From Ardenticatenia bacterium (lineage in GTDB: Bacteria; Chloroflexota; Anaerolineae; Aggregatilineales; Ch27), in the NCBI GenBank assembly GCA_026983935.1, contig JALSTC010000812.1, positions 1 through 6,445 on the forward strand: a stretch of DNA of 6,445 bases, read 5' to 3'. Below, one piece after another: positions 1 to 5,750 of the stretch. Made by a program: the position numbers and the translations under genes. Below the pieces are notes generated by a model that worked only from the letters and a program-made list of their open reading frames with translations, was not told the DNA's origin and did no database searches. Every line of letters begins with the position of its first letter. Within the stretch, counting starts at the first letter, position 1.

Positions 1-1395
1 CCAGCTAAAATCACGGCTCATCGCCCGCTTTTGCATGCGCTGCCAGGCAGTCTGGCGGTAGCGGTATGTCTGCAGCGCCCAGCGCAGTGTGCCCAGTATG
101 GCATCAGGCTTTTCCCACAGGAAGACAAAACCCGTGCCATGATCGGCGGGGCCGTTGTCATAATTTTCAACCGTGTCAGCAAGGCCGCCGGTTTCCCGCA
201 CGACCGGCAGCGCGCCGTAGCGCATGGCGATCATCTGGCCGATCCCGCAGGGTTCGTAGCGGCTGGGCATCAGGAACAAATCGCATCCGGCGTAGATTCG
301 CTGAGCCAGGACAGGATCAAAGGCAATCGTTGTTCGCGCTTTCCAGTGAAAATAATGCCCCAACTGCCATAGATCAAATTCGATGCTGTCCTTGCCCGTT
401 CCCAGCGCGACAAGCTGCACATTTTCACTGGTCAGCAGGTGACGCAGGGCCGGGATCGCCAGATCGATGCCTTTCATCTCCACCAGCCGGGAGACGATAC
501 CGATCAGCGGCGTGCTGTCACGCACTTCCAGCCCGGAGTCGTGCTGCAGGGCGCGTTTATTCTCGATGCGCAGTTCCAGCGTGGAAAGGTCGTAGTTTCG
601 CACGAGGGCAGGGTCGGTGGCGGGGTTGTATCGTTCGGTATCTATGCCGTTCAGGATGCCATACAGATCGTGCCTGCGGGCGCGGATGATGCCTTCCAGT
701 CCCTCCCCAAAGTGGGGATACTGGATTTCCTCCGCATAGCGTGGGCTGACGGTTGTCAGTTCGTCGGCATAGGCCAGCCCGATGGCAAATAGATTGTCGG
801 TCTTATCCTGGTAAATCAGGTCGGGGTGACGGCGGGGAGGAACGCCCGCGTCCCACAGGTATCCCCCGGCATTCCATCCCTGATAGCCCAGATTATGGAT
901 GGTGATCATACTGGCCGTGCGGGCCCAGCGTTCGTGGTAGCGGCTCTCGTAGATCAGGAATGGCACCAGCGCTGTATGCCAGTCATGCACATGGAAGACA
1001 TCCGGGAACCAATCCAGCCGGTTGCCAAGTTCCCATGCCGTGCCCAGTGCCGCCTGCGAGAAGAAGATAAAGCGGGGAATATCCCATTCCAGCGTGCTGT
1101 AGAGATAGTCGCCGCCGTCAAAATAAGGCCATGCTCGCAGGAAGTAGATCGGGACGCCCTGGTACTCGGTATGGGCGATGTGCACGTCAGCGGTGCCGGT
1201 GCGGCGCGGCAGTTTGAAGCTGAACAGCGGCTTGATCTGGTATTTATCCAGCGGGATGATGCCGTATTGTGGGATGAGGACGCGAGCATCAATGCCTTGC
1301 TGGCGCAGTACGCGGGGCAGGCTGCCCACCACATCTCCCAGACCGCCGGTCTTGGCGAATGGGGCCGCCTCTGCGGCGACGAAGAGCACATTCAT
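1..1395 (-). CDS. glgA: Glycogen synthase (GT5 family), 3' end cut by the window edge
   Basis: Transfers glucose from a nucleotide sugar (ADP-glucose in most bacteria) to the non-reducing end of an alpha-1,4-glucan in the cytoplasm. The minus strand reads 465 codons without a stop, beginning MNVLFVAAEAAPFAKTGGL. Seen motifs: the KTGGL donor-binding loop (residues 15-19), HVHDWHTA (135-142), TIHNLGYQG (165-173), LNGID (248-252), SRLVEMKGID (302-311, with R303 and K308 matching the family's Arg/Lys pair), and YEPCGIGQ (380-387, E381) followed by RETGGLADTV (400-409). The last visible residues, RDFSW, resemble the near-terminal DFSW of the family, so probably only about 10-30 residues are missing. 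The ATG is chosen because it puts KTGGL at the usual position, although the upstream ribosome site is weak (GGATGAAAG region). It lies 47 nt after the GH57 gene, same strand, likely co-transcribed. Donor choice (ADP- or UDP-glucose) cannot be read from sequence. The family assignment is very secure. Confidence 0.96.
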   Translation of the reverse strand, partial: MNVLFVAAEAAPFAKTGGLGDVVGSLPRVLRQQGIDARVLIPQYGIIPLDKYQIKPLFSFKLPRRTGTADVHIAHTEYQGVPIYFLRAWPYFDGGDYLYSTLEWDIPRFIFFSQAALGTAWELGNRLDWFPDVFHVHDWHTALVPFLIYESRYHERWARTASMITIHNLGYQGWNAGGYLWDAGVPPRRHPDLIYQDKTDNLFAIGLAYADELTTVSPRYAEEIQYPHFGEGLEGIIRARRHDLYGILNGIDTERYNPATDPALVRNYDLSTLELRIENKRALQHDSGLEVRDSTPLIGIVSRLVEMKGIDLAIPALRHLLTSENVQLVALGTGKDSIEFDLWQLGHYFHWKARTTIAFDPVLAQRIYAGCDLFLMPSRYEPCGIGQMIAMRYGALPVVRETGGLADTVENYDNGPADHGTGFVFLWEKPDAILGTLRWALQTYRYRQTAWQRMQKRAMSRDFSW

Positions 1396-1442
1396 GGTGC
1401 TTTCATCCGTTCCGGTGTGTGCGGGTAAAGGCGTCCTGCTGC

Positions 1443-3254
1443 TCAGGCCTGGCGAGGCTCCGGTCGTCTGGCCCACCAGTGGTAGTCTATGTTGGGAAAG
1501 ACGCGATCCAGCTCCCACAGCCGTGTTGCCAGCACGGCGTCCGCATGCTTCTGTTCAACGCTCTCCGCCAGTTGATTGAAGCGTTCGGTATGCTGGCTGA
1601 AGCGCTGAATAGCGTATTCCTTGGCCTGCCCGGTTGTCACCAGGAATGGCCAGTCGGAGCTTTCCAGCAGCAGCAGTTCACGGGCAGCCTGCTCCAGTAC
1701 CCCCAGGGTTTGTTCGTCGGGGTCGGGGTTAGCCGCGACCAGCGCCTCCATGCGCTGTTCGGCTTCATAGATCGGCTGCCACATCCAGTGTGTTTCGTTG
1801 TTGTCCCACGTGAAGTGATTCCCGCCCATCCCCCAACTGCTTTCCGGCAGGTGCAGTACTTCGGTAGGCTCGTGCTCTTCAATGAAGGTGCTGGCCGTGG
1901 TCAGCTCAATGTTGGGGTTGGCGGCCAGCCGCCGCAGGACCTCGCGAATCCAGTCGATCCCCTCAAACCACCAATGCCCGAACAGCTCGGTGTCGTAGTT
2001 GGAGGCAATCAGGCCAAATTCCCCGCCGCTGCCTTCATGGTAGGCCCGGAGTTCCTGTTCCACCAGCCAGGCGAAGTGATCGGCGTGCTGCTGCACCTTG
2101 AACGCTGCCCAGTCGGGGTGATAGGCATCTTTGCTGCCGAGATCAACTTTTGGCCCGGTGACGCGCCAGTACTGCAGGCCGCTGATGTGATCCTTGCGGT
2201 GGAATTCCCGGTAGTCCTGGTCGCCGGGGTAGCCCCAATCTGCGCTCCAGACCTGCTGGCCGGTGCGGTTGTTGCGCCCGATGACGGCCACGCCGGAGTG
2301 CTGCTCGGCATTGGGGCCGGCGGTCGTATCGCTGACATAATATGGCTTGAAGGTGGTGGCGTGGCGCTCCGGCATGACGGGAGACAGCGGGATCAGGTAG
2401 CGGCGCTTGATCTCGCCGTACGGCCCGATGACATCGCCCGCGGCCACGCCGACCGGCTGCCCGCCGGTGATGGTATGTGTCTCGCTGAAGAAGACCTTAA
2501 GCCCCACTTCCGCCAGAAAGCGCTCAAGGCCGGGGCGCAGCCGGCCATCCTCGGTGTAGTACGCCGGGCGGTAGGCACATTCCGGCAGCCAGATGCCGGT
2601 GGGCTTACGCCCAAACAGGCGCTCATAGCTGGCAATACCTGTCTTCAACTGCCCGAAAATCGCGGAGTCCGTGCCCAACAGCGGCAGGTAGCCATGAGTG
2701 GCGGCACTGGTTGTGATCTCAATGTAGCCCTCGTCCTGCAGTTTGCGGAACGCGCCGATGATATCGCGCCCGAATCGCTCGTCGAATGACTGCTTGATGT
2801 GCTCAAACCAGTGCAGATACCACTCGGCCAGATATGCCATGTGCGGATCGGCCTCGCTGGTCGGGATGGTCTCCTCGTGTTTTTCTTCTTCATCAAGTCC
2901 CTGCTGGGCTGCGGTGGCCGCAGTGACGTTGACCGATTCGGCGGCCTGTTCCAGTTCGCCCCGAAAGCGGGGGATGTCCGCGCGGGCAGCGGCGATCTTC
3001 TCATCCATGTAGGCGTCAAAATGATCGAGGATGTCGGCATCGGCGAGCTGTTCGGCCAGAATGGGCGTGATACTGACCGTGAGCTTGTAAGTGACGCCCT
3101 CCTCCGCCAGATCGTACAGCGCATTGAGCAGCGGCAGGTATGTTTCACTGATGGCTTCGTGTACCCACTCTTCGCCGTGCGGCCAGCGTCCCGCCAGCCG
3201 GGCATACGGCATGTGACTGTGTAAAACGAACGTGAATGCGCCAATTGGGGGCAC
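1443..3254 (-). CDS. GH57 family (DUF1957) 1,4-alpha-glucan branching enzyme, probable
   Basis: 603 residues. GH57 enzymes of this subtype cut an alpha-1,4-glucan and rejoin it through an alpha-1,6 link (EC 2.4.1.18); some relatives are 4-alpha-glucanotransferases or amylases. The five GH57 regions are visible: HSHMPY (12-17), SAATHGYLP (183-191), WLPECAYRP (222-230, probable nucleophile E225), NYDTELFGHWWFEG (419-432, probable acid/base D421) and SSWGMGG (472-478). A helical C-terminal DUF1957-like part follows (about 495-580). It is somewhat longer than the roughly 520-560 residues I recall for the family, partly from an acid-rich stretch at about 105-137. The GTG start is preferred over an ATG 54 nt upstream because a strong AAAGGAGAGG site sits 5 nt before the GTG and the family's N-terminus begins just before HSHMPY. 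The next gene downstream is glgA, which supports glycogen branching over amylase activity. Family very secure; exact activity inferred. Confidence 0.93.
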   Translation of the reverse strand: MPPIGAFTFVLHSHMPYARLAGRWPHGEEWVHEAISETYLPLLNALYDLAEEGVTYKLTVSITPILAEQLADADILDHFDAYMDEKIAAARADIPRFRGELEQAAESVNVTAATAAQQGLDEEEKHEETIPTSEADPHMAYLAEWYLHWFEHIKQSFDERFGRDIIGAFRKLQDEGYIEITTSAATHGYLPLLGTDSAIFGQLKTGIASYERLFGRKPTGIWLPECAYRPAYYTEDGRLRPGLERFLAEVGLKVFFSETHTITGGQPVGVAAGDVIGPYGEIKRRYLIPLSPVMPERHATTFKPYYVSDTTAGPNAEQHSGVAVIGRNNRTGQQVWSADWGYPGDQDYREFHRKDHISGLQYWRVTGPKVDLGSKDAYHPDWAAFKVQQHADHFAWLVEQELRAYHEGSGGEFGLIASNYDTELFGHWWFEGIDWIREVLRRLAANPNIELTTASTFIEEHEPTEVLHLPESSWGMGGNHFTWDNNETHWMWQPIYEAEQRMEALVAANPDPDEQTLGVLEQAARELLLLESSDWPFLVTTGQAKEYAIQRFSQHTERFNQLAESVEQKHADAVLATRLWELDRVFPNIDYHWWARRPEPRQA

Positions 3255-3259
3255 GGGTA

Positions 3260-3269
3260 CCTCTCCTTT
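3260..3269 (-). promoter_or_regulatory. Ribosome binding site deciding the GH57 start
   Basis: On the minus strand AAAGGAGAGG is followed by a 5-nt spacer (TACCC) and then GTG at 3254. It is the best Shine-Dalgarno match near either candidate start and rules for the internal GTG over the upstream ATG at 3308. Confidence 0.75.
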
Positions 3270-3350
3270 ACGGTGAGATGCTGCATGACTTGTTAATCGG
3301 CTGCACATATGATAGCGTGCTGCAGTTGTTTACCGAAAAATCGGCGCGAA

Positions 3351-3381
3351 AGCCCCCGCCTTTAGGTGTGGGGAGTGTCAC
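3351..3381 (+). repeat. GC-rich hairpin resembling an IS200/IS605-type right end
   Basis: Five Cs plus GCC (3353-3360), a TTTA loop (3361-3364) and GGTGTGGGG (3365-3373) pair into an 8-bp stem with one bulged T and one G-T pair. The hairpin is followed by AGTGTCAC (3374-3381). From memory this order (GC-rich hairpin with a TTTA/TTCA loop, then a short G/A tract and GTCAC) is typical of IS200/IS605-family right ends and the matching 3' end of TnpB guide RNAs. A smaller stem, CCGA-AAAA-TCGG (3333-3344), lies just upstream. No tnpA or tnpB is nearby, so it would be a relic or a miniature derivative. The kinase stop codon (3378-3380) lies within it. An alternative is a transcription terminator or attenuator between the kinase and the GH57 gene, but neither strand shows a T-run after the stem. 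Confidence 0.45.
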
Positions 3382-4709
3382 GATTCTGTGTCTGGCGGAA
3401 GTGCCAGGGATGGATTGGGCGTTGTCGCTTCGGAATCGATCGGCGGTTCCAGCCTCGGTGATGGCTGCTCTGTATGGGCCAGTGGCAGGGCAAGGGTGAC
3501 CACTGTCCCGACGCCCGGTTTGCTGGCGACGGCCAGATAGCCACCGTGTGCTTCTGCAACGGCGCGGGCGATGAACAGGCCCTGGCCCAGTCCACGCGGA
3601 TCAATGGTCTTGCCTTCCGGTGTGATCGCCTCGCCCCGGTAAAAGCGGTTGAACACGTGGGGCAGATCGATTTCATTGATGCCCACGCCGGTATCTTCGA
3701 TCCGCACCAGCACCCGCCCCTGGCTGATTTCACCGATCCGGACGAAAATCCTTCCCCCTGAAAGCGTGTAATTGATGCTGTTCTCCAGAAGATGACCAAA
3801 CGCCCAGCGCAGCCGTCGGTTATCGCCCAGGACATGTACCCTTTCCTTCTGGATATTCATGAAATGCACTTCCAGGCCCGCCCGTTCCCAGCGAGGCTGC
3901 AGCCCGCGAATCACACTCCAGAGCAGATCGTCCAGAACCAGCTCTTCCTGCCGGACGGCGAAAGTCCCGGCGCTGATTTCGGAGATATCCAGCAGTTCCA
4001 CGATCATGCGATCCAGCACGTCCACGTTGCGGCTGATGGCTTCCAGAAAGCGGCGGTTGGGCGGTCGATCTGGCGGCTGGCTGAGCAGCACATCACTCAT
4101 GCCTTTAATGGCCGTCAGGGGGGTGCGCAGTTCGTGTGACACCTGCGTGATGAATTCGTCCTTGAGCCGTTCGGCCAGGGCGGCGCGGGTTACATCCTGC
4201 AGCACGATAACCGTGCCGAGGCGATCGCCCCGGTTGTCTGCCACGGCAGCGATCTGAGCGCCCAGAATGCGGTTGTTGATTTCCACGCGCACGGGTGCTC
4301 CCACAAGCTCAAATTCTGCGTGAAGCTCGTTGATTTCCAGCGACTGCTCAAAAAGACGCGCCAGTGCGCTTTCCCAGAATGCTTTCTGGCTGCCCAGCAG
4401 TTCACGGGCAGCCTGATTCATCATGATGATCCGCCCATCCATATCCTGCATGATCACGCCTTCGCCGATGCTCTCCAGCACGGCGGTCAGGTGTGCGATT
4501 CGGGCCTCGCGGGCCTGAATTTGCTCTTGCAGGTGCTGGTCTTGCTGGGGATCAGGACTTTGTGGGACGGTCGTCGAAGTGCTCTGCCCCAGATACAGCC
4601 GCCGAAAGAAGTGCTCGGTGGCCGTGCCAAGCGTCCTGACAAAGCCGAGCATGCCACGCGCCTGGCGCTGTTGTTCAGAAAGTGCGGATGGAGGTGAATT
4701 CTCGCTCAC
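3378..4709 (-). CDS. Soluble PAS-domain sensor histidine kinase
   Basis: 443 residues from the GTG start. Autophosphorylates on a histidine and passes the phosphate to a response regulator. Order: N-terminal region with a coiled-coil-like stretch (about 52-72), PAS domain (about 73-175, with GEGVIMQDMDGRIIMMNQAA at 82-101), HisKA (about 183-250, H-box SHELRTPL, phospho-acceptor H192), then HATPase_c (about 260-412) with N-box HLLENSINY (N310), G1 box DTGVG (339-343) and G2 box GLGQGL (373-378). No membrane segment or signal peptide is seen, so it should be cytoplasmic, sensing through PAS a ligand that cannot be named. The last 30 or so residues are proline-rich and lie outside the kinase core; the stop codon lies in the hairpin at 3351-3381. 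GTG at 4709 is chosen for its AGAGGA site; ATG at 4739 would add 10 residues. It is divergent from a receiver gene, its likely partner, and in the same direction as the glycogen genes 123 nt downstream. Confidence 0.94.
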   Translation of the reverse strand: MSENSPPSALSEQQRQARGMLGFVRTLGTATEHFFRRLYLGQSTSTTVPQSPDPQQDQHLQEQIQAREARIAHLTAVLESIGEGVIMQDMDGRIIMMNQAARELLGSQKAFWESALARLFEQSLEINELHAEFELVGAPVRVEINNRILGAQIAAVADNRGDRLGTVIVLQDVTRAALAERLKDEFITQVSHELRTPLTAIKGMSDVLLSQPPDRPPNRRFLEAISRNVDVLDRMIVELLDISEISAGTFAVRQEELVLDDLLWSVIRGLQPRWERAGLEVHFMNIQKERVHVLGDNRRLRWAFGHLLENSINYTLSGGRIFVRIGEISQGRVLVRIEDTGVGINEIDLPHVFNRFYRGEAITPEGKTIDPRGLGQGLFIARAVAEAHGGYLAVASKPGVGTVVTLALPLAHTEQPSPRLEPPIDSEATTPNPSLALPPDTES

Positions 4710-4715
4710 GGCGAA

Positions 4716-4721
4716 TCCTCT
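4716..4721 (-). promoter_or_regulatory. Ribosome binding site deciding the kinase start
   Basis: AGAGGA on the minus strand stands 6 nt before GTG at 4709. The alternative ATG at 4739 has only a weak GAG-type match, so the GTG is preferred, though not with certainty. Confidence 0.55.
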
Positions 4722-4764
4722 GGATCGGGCATCCCGCATTTCGGCTCTTTCGGAATACGGGGTA

Positions 4765-4781
4765 GAATGATGTTATCATTC
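4765..4781. repeat. Perfect 7-bp inverted repeat, possible operator
   Basis: GAATGAT, 3-nt spacer GTT, then ATCATTC. It is centred 64 nt upstream of the kinase GTG, where a repressor or activator dimer could act on the kinase promoter. One copy only is seen and no binding protein can be named; chance is possible in an AT-rich patch. Confidence 0.3.
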
Positions 4782-4989
4782 ATCTGGGTCTGGCTTCTGC
4801 GGTATAGTGTTATAAAGCCGTTCGCACCTGTTGCGTGCCCATCATTGACCGGTTTCTAACATAGTACCAACGCCTGCCGTCAGGCACAACTCGAATTTAC
4901 CGGAAGTGGTCTGGGAGGGATGGATCGGGCCGCTGTGAGTGACGGCCTGCACGACGGCGGCTCAATCCCTGAGTATGGCAATCTTTGGT

Positions 4990-5019
4990 TTCACATTTAG
5001 TGTTGGGTGATTGTATCAA
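4990..5019 (+). promoter_or_regulatory. Possible sigma70-type promoter for the response regulator
   Basis: TTCACA (4990-4995, five of six matches to TTGACA), an 18-nt spacer, then TATCAA (5014-5019, four of six matches to TATAAT). It lies about 130 nt before the chosen TTG start, leaving a leader of roughly 120 nt. Weak evidence from consensus alone. Confidence 0.3.
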
Positions 5020-5135
5020 ATCTGTTTTGAAGGGGTTATCTGGTAAGAAAGCACTTGCCTCTTGTGCCGCTCCCTCTTATCATTGAGTTTAACCCTGGAG
5101 CATCTGACCTGCTGCGGCTGTTCACCCACTGGTAT

Positions 5136-5141
5136 GAGGAG
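5136..5141 (+). promoter_or_regulatory. Ribosome binding site deciding the response regulator start
   Basis: GAGGAG followed by a 6-nt spacer (TGTCCC) and TTG at 5148. It places the start four codons before the first beta-strand of the receiver domain, as expected for this fold. Confidence 0.65.
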
Positions 5142-5147
5142 TGTCCC

Positions 5148-5666
5148 TTGTCTACCTGGATGGTTGTCGAAGACGAGCCCGATATCTATGAGGTGTTGCT
5201 GGCGATGTTCGAGGTATGGGGCATCGAGGGTGTCGCATTCATAGATGGCGGAGAAGCGGTTGCCTGGATCGAGGACGTGGATGCAGGCCGTGTCCAGACG
5301 GACGACTTACCGGTACTTGCCATTATTGACATTCGCATTCCGGAAGTTTCTGGCCTGGATGTCGCAGCGCGGCTGCGCAGGAGTCCCCGGCTCAAGAATA
5401 ACGGCATCGTGTTGATCACCGCATACCGCCTCCAGCCACCGGAAGAAGAGGTGGCGATGGCCCGTTCTCAGGCCGATCTACTGCTATATAAACCTTTGCC
5501 GCGTCCGGATGAGTTCCGGGAAATTCTGGAAGAGATACTCGCGAAGCGTAAGGCACTGGCCGGATCAAAGGGAACAGAAGCTGTGTCGGGGGGGACGCCT
5601 GCGATACAAGAGGCTGATGAGTCTGAAGTGACGGATGCGGCGGAACCGCCCTCGGCTATTGCGTAA
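5148..5666 (+). CDS. Single-domain response regulator (CheY-like receiver)
   Basis: 172 residues from the TTG start. Receives phosphate from a histidine kinase, most likely the divergent one at 3378-4709. All receiver landmarks are present: acidic pocket EDE (8-10), phospho-acceptor D61 in IIDIRIPEVSGLD, the switch threonine T91 in LITAY, and K115 in LLYKPLP. The receiver ends near residue 130. The remaining 40 or so residues are Ala/Gly/Glu-rich and look disordered, with no DNA-binding or enzymatic output domain, so it would act by protein contact or as a phosphate relay. Start choice: TTG at 5148 has a good GAGGAG site. An in-frame TTG at 5055 would add 31 residues (MPLVPLPL...) not expected ahead of a receiver, and ATG at 5160 would begin at the first strand. 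A NERD-like membrane protein gene follows 84 nt later on the same strand. Confidence 0.92.
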   Translation: MSTWMVVEDEPDIYEVLLAMFEVWGIEGVAFIDGGEAVAWIEDVDAGRVQTDDLPVLAIIDIRIPEVSGLDVAARLRRSPRLKNNGIVLITAYRLQPPEEEVAMARSQADLLLYKPLPRPDEFREILEEILAKRKALAGSKGTEAVSGGTPAIQEADESEVTDAAEPPSAIA

Positions 5667-5677
5667 GATTTATCTGA

Positions 5678-5690
5678 ATCTACGGTAGAT
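5678..5690. repeat. Short palindrome after the response regulator
   Basis: ATCTAC-G-GTAGAT is a near-perfect palindrome 12 nt after the stop codon. TTATCT (5670-5675) can pair instead with AGATAA (5687-5692). No T-run follows and the stems are AT-rich, so a rho-independent terminator is not supported; it might be a binding site or nothing. Confidence 0.2.
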
Positions 5691-5750
5691 AAGTCATCGG
5701 CATAGGCCGGTGTCCGGGCAGGCAGATGCTATCCCCTCGGAGGATGCGTG

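Larger units (their letters stand above)
4710..5147. other. Divergent intergenic region between kinase and response regulator
   Basis: A 438-nt stretch without a convincing gene. It must hold promoters for the kinase (minus) and the regulator (plus). Seen in it: a perfect 7-bp inverted repeat near the kinase (4765-4781), an AT-rich patch at 4803-4816 that could serve as a -10 on either strand, a 5-bp stem GCCTG-CCGT-CAGGC (4872-4885), and a promoter-like pair just before the regulator (4990-5019). The regulator's reading frame is open upstream to a TTG at 5055, so its 5' boundary could lie earlier. No RNA gene is recognised. Confidence 0.6.

Noticed and set aside
826..1428. 200-codon plus-strand open frame opposite glgA
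   Set aside because: Shadow of glgA; no domain and no plausible independent gene context.
1359..2789. 476-codon open frame on the plus strand, antisense to the GH57 and glgA genes
   Set aside because: It lies opposite two strongly conserved enzymes, shows no recognisable domain, and is explained by the GC-rich codon bias of the genes on the other strand.
3309..3337. TATCAT on the minus strand as a -10 for the GH57 gene
   Set aside because: The hexamer 17 nt upstream (TTCGGT) is a poor -35 match, so a dedicated GH57 promoter cannot be supported from sequence.
3353..3373. Rho-independent terminator for the kinase gene
   Set aside because: The stem is GC-rich but is followed by CTTTCG on the minus strand and AGTGTC on the plus strand, with no T-run; kept only as an alternative reading of the hairpin.
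4845..4873. TTGACC as a -35 element for the regulator
   Set aside because: No acceptable -10 hexamer at 16-18 nt spacing; the TAACAT after it is too close.
4920..5000. Possible 26-residue small gene (ATG at 4920, TAG at 4998-5000) upstream of the response regulator
   Set aside because: The GGAGG lies only 1 nt from the ATG, too close for good initiation. There is no hydrophobic or regulatory-leader character, and the proposed regulator promoter overlaps its end.
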